From: Brachypodium distachyon
Taxonomy: Eukaryota > Streptophyta > Magnoliopsida > Poales > Poaceae
NCBI RefSeq assembly: GCF_000005505.3
Contig: NC_016134.3
Span: 29,525,584-29,589,583 of the forward strand
DNA length: 64,000 bases
Reading direction: 5' to 3'
Shown: positions 23,248 through 34,715 of the stretch, in pieces
Numbering within the stretch: the stretch's first letter is position 1
Layout: each line of letters begins with the position of its first letter
The notes under the pieces: generated by a model
Told to the model about the DNA's origin: nothing
The model's input: the letters and a program-made list of their open reading frames with translations, nothing else
Database searches by the model: none
Translations under genes and position numbers: made by a program

Positions 23248-23993
23248 CGGGGGCATTATGGTCTTTTCACATTAAAAAAAAAGGAAAAACAGCTTTCTCT
23301 CTTCCCCATTTTCTCCTGATCCCGTGATCCTCAAAGTACTGGCCGCCGCCGGCCGCACTGCTCGCAGTGGCCGCCCCTTCCCCGTCCCTAGCCCGACCTC
23401 CCGCATCCCCAAGCGAAGCCCCAGCAGGAGGCGCTCCTCTCTCCTCTGCGTCCTCGCGAGCCACAGGCGCCGCCTCCCGTCGCCGCGATCCGGTCGCTCC
23501 GCGTGCGGCGTGCCGACCGTGATGGTCCTCACCGTTGCTCGCCATGGCCGCCGCCGTCCTTCGTGCCACGCGCCGCCCGCTTCCTTCTCCGGCCCACTCC
23601 CACCACCCACCGCGCAGCTCGCCGTCGCGGTTCTCAGAGCGACCGCCGCCGCCCATCGCTCTTAGCGCCGGCGCGGTCCTCCTCCAGTGCGCCGCCACAG
23701 CTCTTCGCGTAGCACGCCGTCGTGGTTCTCGTCGCGGCCGCCGCCACCCTCCGTTCGCGCCATCGTGGTCCGCCGCCGTTCTCCGCGCAGCTCGCCGACG
23801 CCGTCATCTCAGCGGGCCGTCGCCGCCCTCTGCCGACCTCCTCCAGCGTGCCACCGCCGCCCCCGCACCACGCGCCGCCAGTCTCGCAGTTGCAGCGCTC
23901 GCAGCCGCCCATCCCAACGAGCTATTCCCGGTTAGATTTACGTAAATAACCCTGCGTCTTAATACTCCAGCCAGATACTTCATATGTCTTGAT
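23248..23993. other. GC-rich insert-like segment between 12-bp direct repeats
   Basis: About 0.65 kb of very GC-rich, Arg/Ala/Pro-coding low-complexity sequence in an AT-rich setting, open in several frames on both strands. It is flanked by direct repeats TGGAGTATCAAG (23236-23247 and 23994-24005). No clear terminal inverted repeats. It could be a Pack-type or MULE-like insertion or a first-exon/CpG fragment; no protein is recognised. Confidence 0.35.
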
Positions 23994-24473
23994 TGGAGTA
24001 TCAAGGAGTAGCCGCTAATCACAGCCCTTAGACTCAGAAAATGGGTGGTTCAAATTAATTTCAAGGTACCATAGAAGAAGTGCAACAAGGTCGGGATGAA
24101 AAATGACTAAAAAATCTTGAACAGATTCGGGAAAAATGATCGTGTGCATTGATTGATGCAGAAGCGGGGATTCACCCCTTTTCGAATAAAATTTACAAAT
24201 AAAATTCATCGCAAATGTTTATATTTGGGCCATTAATTGATATTATTTTTGTCATTAGAAAAATTAATTGATATGATTTAAATCTTACTTTCTCCGTAAA
24301 AAAAATATAAAAACAAATTCCAATTTGAGGAATTCAAATTCACAAGGACAAATTGATCTTTGAACTTCCATCACACGTCCTCGTTATCTGAAGACAAATT
24401 AATTCTTAATTGCATATCTACTCACCGCTGCACTACACAGTTGGCTTAGTGACAAATTTTTTACTCCCTTACG

Positions 24474-24534
24474 ATCCCATCCATAAATCTTGTCGCTAAA
24501 CAAAACTGTGACAAGTAATATTGATCCGAGGGAG
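24474..24534. mobile_element. Very short Stowaway-like MITE
   Basis: 61 bp beginning CTCCCTTACGATC and ending GATCCGAGGGAG, with TA on each side (24472-24473, 24535-24536). The sequence resembles shortened Stowaway ends. Confidence 0.6.
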
Positions 24535-25024
24535 TAAGGGAAAAAAACTCATGAACTTTAGTGTATTTCTTAGGAGTATGTTTTTCTTAATTAGTTCCCT
24601 CAATCCTCAAATGTGTTCTTGTATTTTGGATGGCGGGAGTACAATCTAGCTCTTGCTAATCAGTGGATGACAATGAATGATGTGCAAAAGGAAAACCAGC
24701 CACTACTAGCTATAGACTTGAGAAAGTTCAAAGTGAACTCTTACTCTCGATAAGGTTTCTACACGTGCATCGTAATGGAATGAGACTTCCTGTGCACGTC
24801 AAACTCGCAAGTCGCAGCCAAAGTATAGGAACCAAATTGTACTTCTTGACCACCCTCGTTACACACACGATGTATGCTAGCTCACTCCTTGCACTCAATT
24901 TCCTACACGATCTGGATTTGTCAACGTTCTCTGTTTTTTTTTTCGGGACCTCCAGGTCCATCGTTGTCAAGAGGCCGGAGTACTTATGGACATCATTAAA
25001 TCCACATCTAAACGCTGTCCCTTA

Positions 25025-25560
25025 GGCTAGTCATAGTGCAAGTAACTTGGATAGTAACATACTCCCTTCATTTCACAAAGAATGGCGCTCACGTTTTTTG
25101 AGGTCGAATTTTGAACAACGATTAGACCAATTGTATGTAGATTATATGTTACAAATTTTATATCGTTGGAAAGGTTTTTAAAATACGAATCTAATGATAT
25201 AATTTTTGTAACACATAAGCCTCAAATCATTAGTCTAATTGTTGGTCAAAGCAAAATTTTGAAATGCGTGCGTGCCATTCTTTGTGAAATGGAGGGAGTA
25301 GATGCCAATTAGACATTTTGGTGACATGGCATGTTAATAAATGAAGAAAGAGAGTGATGTGATAACTAAATATGTTACCATAACATCACACAAATCAAGA
25401 CAAGATGAGTTTACAAGATAATTAATGATACAATACATAACACCACACATAAGTTACTAACCACTATGGAGTCTGGTAACTTAGACTTGTAACCTTACAA
25501 CACTAGCCTTCGATTCTTATGTGTGGTGTCATGCATTGTATCAGCCTTACAACACTAGCC
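25025..25560. mobile_element. MITE starting GGCTAGT and ending ACTAGCC with TTA duplication
   Basis: Ends GGCTAGTCATAGTGCAAG and (inverted) GGCTAGTGTTGTAAGG; TTA flanks both sides (25022-25024, 25561-25563), as in PIF/Harbinger-type MITEs. The right end contains repeated CCTTACAACACTAGCC units, so the true terminus is ambiguous. A Stowaway is nested inside. Confidence 0.6.
25062..25298. mobile_element. Stowaway MITE
   Basis: 237 bp with long terminal inverted repeats (CTCCCTTCATTTCACAAAG ... CTTTGTGAAATGGAGGGAG) and TA target duplication (25060-25061, 25299-25300). Tc1/mariner-type non-autonomous element. Confidence 0.9.
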
Positions 25561-25563
25561 TTA

Positions 25564-26109
25564 CAACACTAGCCTTCGATGACTTTCTTGGCGAGCGCGA
25601 TGCTTTTTTCGTTCATCCCTCAAAATAATCCACATAATGCGTATAGTGCCATACTTGAGAGTTTTGATCGATGTTTTTTTTCACATGCTTTGTCTTGATG
25701 CTGTAACTCAACTTTTACCGACCATATTAGGAAGAATGGCAATTACACGCTATAATTAGTTATGATGTAAGCTGTATAACTTGAAGCTTCCATCGCCACA
25801 AATTGCATTGCAGGAGACTGAGGTCTAGAAGTGATGGCCTATATATGAGCACTTGCACTGTGATAAATAAACGCGAGGAGAAAGGGAGAGGCACCAAACA
25901 GATCTGGCCTCCGAGATGATGGCATGGACCACCTTGGGTACATGAAAGGTGCTACCCGGTGTTCCCTAGCTGGAGCAGAAAGCCGGGGTGGTTACCTACT
26001 TACCTTTGCATGATCGACAATGGATAATGCTAACAGCGCGGCATATAAAAGAATGCTACGCGTATAGTGTTTGAAAGAATGAGCCACATATAAAAGTGTT
26101 CCCCACAAA
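25564..26109. other. Interval 3' of the CACTA gene, nothing recognised
   Basis: AT-rich. It should contain the 3' part of the CACTA element, but no clear CACTA/TAGTG terminus was found. Confidence 0.4.
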
Positions 26110-29100
26110 TTAACCACTTTTGGCGACAATCCCGCCGCCGTAGTAATCCCTGCTCATTTTGAGGACCTCCTTGTTGAGGATTTCGCCGATGTCCTTCTGC
26201 ATCTCGTATAAGAGAATTTCTGAGTTGTGCCCTAACTCGGCGTTGGCCAGAAATAAATTCCTCACTTCTTCGAAGGTTTTCTTCCCATTCGGTTGGAAGT
26301 CGTTGATGAACTGCTGAATAGTGTGCGCGCAGTAGTAACCACAGTAGACGGATCCTTCAGGCTGTTGCTCACAGGGGAACCTGAAAGTGTGCCTGAGGGG
26401 AGCGTCAGGATTGCGGCTGAAGCCAGGCATCGCGTTCCATTTCACCGCGTCGCGATAGGCTGAGTCAATGACATTTTTTATCGGGTCCCAGTCGTGTTGT
26501 GGTTCATTCTCCTTGCATCGTAGTGGATCAAAATATATAACCCCTCCAAGATCGAGGCAGATGGCGATTGTCACCCAATGGCCGCTGTTTCACAAAAAGA
26601 CGCACATTGTATTAGCCAAAATATAACAAGCAAGTCTTCCGACAGAAAAAGATGTATGTATTCATGCGGATTGAAAACAACTTACTGTAGATGGTCCAAT
26701 ATCAATATAAAACGGCGGTCTTGGTGCTTCAACATGAATTGAGTGAGGTATTCAATCGCCAACCTTCTACTTTCGGCTAACAATGGGTCTGGACCAAGCA
26801 AAGTGGCGTTGAAGAGAAGGAGGTCGACGACGGCCATGCCATATTGCTTCACCCTATAGCCTCCCTCGTGTACTGTACACACCACAGTCTTAATATGGCA
26901 TTGTCGAGGCACTTGCGGTTGAAGAGGTGAAACAAGTCGAGGAAGTCAATGCCGAAAGTAATGTTGTTTTCCCTCTGGATTTCCCCCGTATTGGAGTCGA
27001 AGAAGCCATAATGCTTTGGCACTCGAATCCTAATTTCCAGATTTGTTAGGTCTACGCCTGATGATGCCACATTCATGTATTTTTCATGGAGCTCTTGCAT
27101 CTCCCGTAGCAGGTGATACAGGTCATCCTGGGACACCATCGGTTGTCCGGGGTGAAACAATAAAAATTGGGAGAATCTCCTGTCCACGAAATAAGATCCA
27201 TTAGGCAATCTATCTCCAATATGGGGGTGGGTGGGCATCTTCAGAATGTCCGGTCGCTCTTCCCAAATCCCTTCTATCTGCGGCGCGGTCTTTGGTTGTC
27301 TTCCCGTAGAAGACGATTCTTTCCCATCATTGGAGGAGCCCTTGCTTGCCTTGCCGCCTGTCCCCCTCTTGTTTTTCCTGCGTCTTAGGAAATCGGAATT
27401 GTCCGGTTTATGGGGGACCTGCATCCCAGATGGGGCACTTGGACGGGGCTTCAACGCGGCCGATGCTGCTGCGGCTCTCTGAGGGATGGGTCTTGGTATG
27501 GATGGCTTTGGGGCTTCGGGTTTGGGCGGCGGCGGAGGATTTTGGCCTGCACTGTCGTCCTTGCACTCCGCCGCAGGTGAGAAGTCTCCTTCTGTGGGCT
27601 CGTACTCCAAAGGACCGGGTGAGGCGCCAAGCGACGACGGAGACGTCAGGCGCCGGGCGGGTGGAGACGGACCGAGGCGGGGCGACGGAGATGGAGACGG
27701 AGAAGGCTCCGTAGCGAGGACCACCAACCTCCTAGGCCAGATGACGAAGGAGTTGATGCAATCCCTTAGGGTCGTCACCTCTTAGTGCGGAGGATAAGGG
27801 ACCGGTTTGTCCTCGAAGCCCTTGAGCACGGAGTCCACCTACACCCTGACCATGTCGTCTTGCAGGGTCACGTGGTGCACCACGGCCGTACGCGGCATCA
27901 GCAACCCGCACGCGCCTAGAAGCCCCACAGTTGGCATGTGTAGCCGGCATTTGACGCCCTTCTACGCATGACAAACATGGCAACATCATTAATAGATTGG
28001 AGCATGATAGTGGTATTTCACTATTTTTCGTACCGCGTGAAGACGCTTACTGTGAGGTTCTCGTCGGGTGGCCCAAGCGGGTCAAGCAGGCACTCGGTGC
28101 CGGAGCATGAGGTGCTCTTATTGCCCAGTGGGGAAGGATCCGGTGTGGGTGGAGTTGTTTGGATGGGCGCCGGCGAGAAAACACCGTGATCAATGAAGTT
28201 GTTGACGTCACGCTGGTCCCTTGCATGCCAACACCCGGATCTTCTCATCCAATTCCTCTGAGCTGTGTTTTTTGCTGGCCGCCCTTCTGCGTTTCTGGGA
28301 ACCTTGCTCTTTCGCCATCTGCCTACGAAAGGGCCCGAAACCGACACCTCGCATATGGCCCCCGTGCTCATTTCGTTGCAGAGCGTAGCTGATGGCATCA
28401 TCCCATTGTTGGTTGATAGACGAGTGGGAGCCATCCGACTCCCACTCTGCCATTGCACCCTGTATACAAAAAAACAACATGCTCGGTGTTAATCTTATAT
28501 GTGAGTATAAGAATCCCAACCGACAAAAGAAGATGTCAGGACGAGGCCTTACGAGTGCAGCCTCTTGCTTCTCTGACATGGGCTCCAGGCCTGCCCACTG
28601 ATTTTCGGTCATGGACGACCGCAACCATTTGCTGGAGCGCTCGCCATGAAGCAAAGTTCGGACCCTCGGCTGTATCCCGGCTTTGTCCAATGCGGCGTCC
28701 TCCTTCGCCCACACCTTCTCCTTTCCGGGGCGTCCACGACTGCCGAGGCGGTGGTCGAAGGGCCTTTTCTCACGAAGCTCCTTGTACCATTTTTGGCTGG
28801 CCTTGAATTTAGGGGACCTGACCCACACCTTGAACCTCTCCCAGTCGTCCTCCGAGATCCCCTTCCAGTGCTTGTTAACCACAGTCTTCCAGTCTTTGCC
28901 GATGAGCTTCCTGCAGTTATATTGCCACAAGCTCTGGCTCTTCCTCATGACTTGGTGCATCCGCCACTCCAACCGTGAGCGGATCTCATCATTGGCAGGC
29001 ACGAACCGCTTCCATGCCACCTCGTAACAGTCCTGCTTCACAGCTTCAGGGACGTCGCTCCATCTTTGATAGATCCGAGCGCGTCTCCGTACGATGGCGT

Positions 29101-29365
29101 TGCATGTGTTGGCGAATTTTTCTGCAGCCTCCACCGGTTCCTCCGGGTAGCTTTCTTTATTGAGCTTGGTGACGACCCACGACTCCGACGGCACCTTGTT
29201 CGCCCCCCGCTTGGACTTCGACTGAGTAGTCGACGCGGTAGCCTGAGACGTCGCACCTTGGGCTTCTTCCTCGTTAGCTGCTCCTTCAAGGAGCAGCTGC
29301 TCCTCGGCTCCTTCAAGGAACAGTTGTGCCTTGGCTCCTTCGCCGTGCTCGAAGCCATCGCTCAT
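26110..29365 (-). pseudogene. CACTA (En/Spm) transposon gene: Transposase_24-like, DUF8039-like and Ulp1-like protease
   Basis: Four exons on the minus strand: 28553-29365, 28051-28459, 26686-27961 and 26110-26584, all with GT-AG introns. Exon 1 (start MSDGFEHGEG) has Lys/Trp-rich sequence such as WSDVPEAVKQDCYEVAWKRF, like plant Ptta/En/Spm Transposase_24. Exon 3 begins with a DUF8039-like stretch ending INSFVIWPRRLV, followed by a Pro/Ser linker. The last two exons form a C48 (Ulp1) cysteine protease-like domain with His in GHWVTIA, Asp in YFDPL, Gln in CEQQPEG and Cys in VYCGYY. The gene is dead: in-frame TAG at 27839-27841 and TAA at 27782-27784, frame changes near 28.23 and 26.87 kb. Such Ulp1 domains are frequent cargo of grass CACTA elements. 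Confidence 0.82.
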
Positions 29366-29404
29366 GGCAATTTCCGAGCCTGAGGAAGATGCCCCCGAGG
29401 TAAA

Positions 29405-30734
29405 TGTGAAGGGGCGCGTAGAGATAAACAAAAAACTTTTCCTACGCGAACTCCCAAGATCTAGCCGAGGTAGAAGGCCACGAGGATTACCACTAGACGC
29501 GCAGTTGCGGATTATCGATGCGGCGCCTTGATGCAGTGCAGTCCCTCGATCCGATCCAGCCGATCCAATCCCGCGATCGTCGAAGTGCTGAACGTACAGC
29601 ACCTCTGCCGGTATCCACACGTGCGAGGAGGAGCTCTGGCGGCGGACTGCTAGGTCCGGTGCGACGGTTGGACTGAATAGGGCTAGGGTTCTCAACGCAT
29701 GAGAGTGGAAAAACCGTGCCCCTTAGGCATCCTACGCCCCTGCTTATATACCGAGTAGAAGTGGGCTCCAGCACTTGTGGCCCATCCACTCTGCGAATCC
29801 AACTCGCATTGTCAGCCCAATTCCAGTTCGGGTCCAACCCGACCAAATACTTGCTCCTGCTCTTAAGTGTGTGACCCCGCAGGCTCATGGCGACTTGGAC
29901 ACGATTGGAGTCCGACTCTCAATCGATCAATCGGTAGCGGCTCCTAGCAGAACGTGCCGACTCCCAAGTACCATCGAGTCATGACGACGTACCTTCCAAT
30001 GTGACATACGTCTTAGTCCCTTTTGCCTCACGATATACCTTGTCAAACTATAGGCAATTAATCGTCATCCCTTTAATAGTTCAACTCTCTTCTCGATCTG
30101 TGATATACGATTCATCCGACTAACTCTTAGTCGATCGACCCGGTTAATAGTTAACCAAGTCGCGCATGGCCATGCTTCCCGAATCATATCACTCGAGAGG
30201 GCCCAGAGAATATCTCTCCAGTCGGAGGGGCAAAATCCCATCTTGGTTATCCACATCACACAGCTTGATTCTCAGTCAACCCGAACTCTGCCTTTATAAC
30301 TGCCCTGTTACGGAACAACGTTTGACAGAACCTAAGTTGGTGATCCACAACTCGGATTGTGCGATAACCTCAGGTCTAAGGATTACATTGATTGAGACAT
30401 GCAAATGACGACCTACTCGTTGCATCTCAATATGGGTCAGTCCGACTCGCTAAACTCTTTAGCCGAGTCCATGTAAGCTGGAATGACATCACCATGCCCA
30501 TGACAAGTGGAACCGAGTCATCAGCCAACTTTCACATTAGTTTAGGTTATGTGTCCAGCACAACCTCAATGACTAAGCACAATTTAGTATGAACAACATG
30601 AATACATAGTTCCACAATCAAATCACATATTCAATGATACATATCAGATGTTCAAACAAGGACAACTTAATAATATTTATGAATACTTTGGGAATTACAT
30701 CATACATGATTGCCTCTAGGGCATATTCCCAACA
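29405..30734 (-). repeat. LTR of copia element 2
   Basis: About 1.33 kb, homologous over most of its length to the LTR at 2509-3860 but clearly diverged. The right end matches CTAGGGCATATTCCCAACA; the left end (near 29405) is inferred by alignment. Minus-strand TATA box at about 29741-29750. Confidence 0.75.
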
Positions 30735-30769
30735 GTCTCCCACTTGCACTAGAGTCAATCATTTTGACA

Positions 30770-31018
30770 TCATATGTCTAGACATCTAATGCCCATACCT
30801 CTCATGTGCGCCTCATGCTTAGGCTGTGGTAGCACCTTTTTCAACGGATCTGCAATGTTTGCATCCGTGTGTACCTTGCATAACTTGATATCACCTTGTT
30901 CGACGAACTGGCGAATGAGGTGGTAACGCATGAGTATATGTTTGTTCTTCTGGTGTTGTCTAGGTTCCTTGGCTTGTGCGATAGCACCATTGTTGTCACA
31001 ATATACATCCAATGAATT
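30770..31018 (-). pseudogene. Copia element 2 RNase H C-terminal fragment
   Basis: Encodes VYCDNNGAIAQAKEP and continues to the stop TGA at 30770-30772, closely matching the end of the polyprotein at 3875-4130. Truncated at the chimeric junction near 31019. Confidence 0.88.
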
Positions 31019-32329
31019 GGACGGTTGCCGGGGAAGCCCCTCCGGCAACTCAAGGAGACCCCGCAGCTGCGGGCCACCATGCCACCAAGCTTATGGCATG
31101 CATGAGCCGCGAACCGCCACCCTGGGGGGCGGATATTATTCGCTACCTCAGGGACGAGACCCTCTCGGAGAAAGACGTTGCCGTGGAGCGAGTGGCCCGG
31201 CAAGCTAAAATGTACGCTCTGGTGGATGGGGAACTCTACCGGAGACGTCCTAACGGAGTTATGCTCCTCTGCGTGCCCCAGGAAGAAGGGCGCATGCTGC
31301 TGGAGGATATCCATCGATGCACATGCTCGCACCATGTGGCCTCCAGGGCGAGAGCTGGGAAAACATTCTGGCACGGCTTCTACTGGCCAACAGCATTAGC
31401 CGATGCCGAACAACTAGTTAGGACCTGTGAAGCATGCCCGTTTCACGCCAAGAAGAGCAACCAGCCAGCGCAAGCCCTGCAAGTCATCCCGTCCTCGTGG
31501 CCGTTCACGGTCTAGGGGCGGGACATCGTCAGGAAGTTGTCGAGAGCAGTTGGCGGCTACGAGTACTTGCTCGTGGCCATCCACAAGTTCTCAAAGTGGA
31601 TCGAGGTGGAGCCTGTCCGAGCCGTCATGGCACAGGCGGCCATCAAGTTTTTCAAGAGCATTGTGTGCCGGTTTGGTGTGCCTAATGGCATCGTTACCAA
31701 TAATGGCACACAATTCACTAGTGCGGTGTTCCAAGCTTACTGCGAGGACATGGGCACTAAAATTCACTTTGCCTCCGTCACTCATCCGAGGACCAACGGG
31801 CAAGTGGAGCGAGCCAACACGGAAGTGTTGCGGGGGCTCAAAATGAGAACCTTTGACAAGCTCAAGGGCCACGAGAAACACTGTGTTGAAGAATTCCAGC
31901 CCGTGCTGTGGTCGCTGCTGAGCACACCGAGTCGGGCGACGGGCCAAACTCCGTTTGCCCCTCGAGCTCAAGCATGGGTCACCTCGGGTACGCGCGTACG
32001 GCGACAAGAGCCAACACGCGCAGAGGATTGATGACCTTACCTTCATCGAAGAGATTTGATGCCGGGCTACTGTGCGAGCTGCAGGCTACCAGCAGGGACT
32101 CCGTCGTTATCACGACAGGAGAGTCCGTCCCCAGGGGCTTGAGGTTGGAGACCTCGTCCTACGCCGGATACAAGGAACGAAGGCCGAGACCAAGTTGACT
32201 CCAATCTGGGAAGGCCCTTTCCGGGTAGTGCAGGTGACCAGACCGGCGGCTGTCCGGCTGGAAACCGAAGAAGGCTTGCCGGTGCCCAATAGTTGGAACA
32301 TTGAGCACCTACACAAGTTTTACCCGTGA
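31019..32329 (+). pseudogene. Gypsy integrase fragment, plus strand
   Basis: Contains the pol region from the RNase H-integrase linker to the end of pol (NSWNIEHLHKFYP, stop after 32326). Zinc region, integrase core and C-terminal domain are recognisable and close to those of gypsy 2. Damage: TAG at 31513-31515 where gypsy 2 has Trp (FAVWGLD); catalytic Asp replaced by Asn (TNNGTQF instead of TDNGTQF, codon 31699-31701); frameshifts near 31.95 and 32.05 kb. Glu in GQVERAN is kept. It is a third Tat copy, not part of gypsy 2, because orientation is opposite. Confidence 0.88.
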
Positions 32330-33483
32330 AACGGTGCTGCCTTAGCCACGTTTGACGCTGCTGCAGCGTGCCTCTTTAAGCTAGTGTAGCCGGGCAAGGC
32401 CCGATTGTAAGCCGCTAGCACAAAGATGAATAATGATAAGTGTTATTTCAATGAATATTATGTTTCCTATTAATACTTGCTTCTATCTCCTGCCCTAGGT
32501 GCACAGAATTGCCTCCTCATCCTTGGTTGTGAGCAAGGGGCCGCCGGAACCCTAAAAACCAAGCTCGTTGCCGGGATGCCCCGGAACGAGGCCTAGCAGT
32601 TGCCGGACCCGTCCGCAACGTGCTACGTGCTAGCAAGGCACCATGGAAGTATGAAAATGCTCACAGCCAAGTCAGAGGTCGACTCTTCTGTGCCCGGGGG
32701 CTGGGAGGCAGGAGTTTATCCACTTTGTGTTGTTTTTCGTGCATTTCGAATTTTTTTTGCTATGCACCTTGGGCACTGCAAGAATCTGACATGCAGGGTA
32801 AAGATGGGGACGAAGGCACACTGTGATGCTCGTGGGGCAGTCGCGGGTGCCGTCGTCTTGTGAGTAAGTTGTACATATATGGCAATTACTTTGAGGCTTG
32901 ATGCAGGAAACTCAGACAGGGCCAGTACCTTCACGCGTCCCCTGGTGGTACCGCGTTCGTGGCGGCAAGGGCAATGCTCGGCTATTTAAAGACCGGAGCA
33001 AGCGCAACACCAGCAACGGGCAAGAAGGCAAGAGATATCGCAGGGAGGCAATGGTGGTGCATCCATCGCGGCTCTGCCACACCTCTTATGAAAGGACACC
33101 AGAAATGGCGATGCAAGAGACGAGAGGCGTCGCGAAGACGTGGTCGGGGTGCATGCCTCCGCGTGTGCCGCTGGAGGGTGCACTGCCACCGCATCCTTTC
33201 CACGGCTCTCAACGAAGTGCTCCAAGAGCAAAGAGAACGGAAAGCTAAGTACTTTGTTTCTAGTCCTTGGTTCTTCCTTTAGTGACACTGGTTTGCCGAG
33301 GTAAGCTCAGTCCCCGTGTAGCCGGAGTGTAGGAAGGATGCTCGCAGGGGGAGGACGCCCCCCACACGTGGCTCGCGGGTTCGTTCCGGAGGCGTGCGTG
33401 CTGGGGTAGTTAACCTGCAGGCGGAGTGGCTAGCCGCTGCTGCTGGGCCCTAGGTTGGCACCGCGGGTCCGTCTCGCTCCAGC
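32330..33483. other. Non-coding retroelement DNA between the gypsy fragment and gypsy 2
   Basis: The first 150 bp downstream of the integrase stop resemble the corresponding segment of gypsy 2 (GTGTAGCCGGGCA and GTAAGCCGCTAG match in order). The rest has no recognised coding content. No copy of the gypsy 2 LTR was found here, so the 3' LTR of gypsy 2 is missing or too diverged to see. Confidence 0.45.
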
Positions 33484-34715
33484 TTTAACGAGCACGGGGA
33501 GACGCAGATCTTCCCGACAGGCGCCGAGCACCAGGACAATGATTTTCGGGTGTTCGCGCGCTTCCTCCTCTGCGGCATGGTGCCGCCATTCTCTCTGTTC
33601 CTCCACGCACTGATGGAGTCTTATCAGTTGCGGGTGGCGCAGCTCCACCCCACCTCGCTGTTCCTCCTCGCCACCTTCCAGTTCCTCTGCGAGGCATTCG
33701 TGGGGGTGATGCCATCGGTGGGGCTCTTCCGCCACTACTTCTACCCGCGCATCGACAACGCGAAGGCGATGTCGTCAGGGGTGGTCTTCCGCGCCCGCGA
33801 CCAGATGAAGTCCGAGTTCATCGTCCGGTCGGGGAAGAAGATTGAAAAAGAGTGGCAGGGCGACTGGTGCTGGGTCCGAGTGGAGGACCCCCAGGAGTTC
33901 ATCCAGTCGCCGACGGAGTTGCCGGTACCCCAGAACGGCTGGCAGGACAGGTACCACCGCGACGCCGACCTCCTCCCCATCGTGGAGAAGATCAAGGCGC
34001 TGCGGCTAGCGGGGCTCACCGATGTTGACGTGGCACGCACCTTCGTCCATCGGCGCATAGCCCCGTTGCAGCTACGTTCCCGGCCCGCGTGGATGTACAC
34101 GGGTTCCGGGGACAGGACACGCCTCCAGACGGATGGCATGGACTTGGAGTCCTCAGGACGTGGGTGAGGGGGATCTCCGGTGAGATCTTCCAATCAATGG
34201 AGTTCCCGCCGGGGGTTTCCGCTCTCCACGCCGACGTCAGGGCGCTCAGCGACATCGTCGGCGCCTTCCCGCCCTGCAACGAGTGGGGGCTGATGGACGA
34301 CACCCCCACCCGGGTCCCATGAGCTCCCCCGCAAGCACCACGTGGGAAGCAGGAGCTCGAGGAGAGTGAGGGCGGGTCCGAGCCTAGCTGGCCTTCCCTC
34401 CGGTTGCTGGACGACGAGGCGGGCCAGGTGGCTACGTCCCCGGAAGTCGTCGCCGTGGAGGATGACGACGTGAAAGCAGCGACAGCGCACCCTTGATCGT
34501 GAGAAGATCGAGAGCGTTCTCAGCGGCCGCAGCCATCTCCTCAACGGCGACGTCCGCCCCGGCAGCGGCCCCCAACCTGGCGGCGGCCGCCGCTTCTGGG
34601 GCGCCCGTCGGTACCTCGACGGCACCCGTGGCAACAGGGGCCGTGGGTGCCTCGGCGGCGGCCCCTGCCTCCGAGACAACAGCGAGACAGTGCTCAGTTT
34701 CGTTCGGCTCTTAGA
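33484..34715 (+). pseudogene. Antisense accessory gene of gypsy 2 (Transposase_28-like), truncated
   Basis: The reading frame from 33484 (FNEHGETQIF) to 34167 encodes the conserved N-terminal domain of the 'putative gypsy type transposon' family: FARFLLCGMVPPFSLFLHAL, FLCEAFVGVMPSVGLFRHYF. A frame change near 34.13 kb leads into HADVRALSDIVGAFPP and a stop at 34320; an Ala/Thr-rich frame follows to 34715. The coiled coil and C-terminal domain seen in gypsy 1 (11838-12848) are absent. The homologous gene in gypsy 1 lies in the same antisense place. Confidence 0.72.

Larger units (their letters stand above)
29405..31019 (-). mobile_element. Copia element 2, 3' end only (LTR plus end of pol)
   Basis: Relative of the full-length copia: an LTR ending at 30734, a PPT (30735-30750) and the last part of RNase H. 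Everything 5' of the RNase H is missing; at about 31019 the sequence switches abruptly to gypsy DNA of the opposite orientation. It lies just upstream of the CACTA ORF start. Confidence 0.85.

Noticed and set aside
23267..23912. Several 70-140 codon frames on both strands
   Set aside because: Extreme GC bias opens all frames; composition is only Arg/Ala/Pro/Gly with no recognisable domain.
24697..24715. CACTACTAGC as a left end of the CACTA element
   Set aside because: No subterminal repeats beside it and no matching opposite terminus; a five-base match is expected by chance.
27346..27785. Plus-strand frames across the Pro/Ser-rich CACTA linker
   Set aside because: Antisense of a low-complexity linker of a spliced minus-strand gene.
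32600..33300. Open frames downstream of the plus-strand gypsy fragment
   Set aside because: No similarity to Tat proteins and no consistent splicing; kept as non-coding retroelement DNA.
32330..33480. Possible 3' LTR of gypsy 2
   Set aside because: No match was seen to the LTR termini TGTCG/CGACA or to internal LTR landmarks from 41298-42295.
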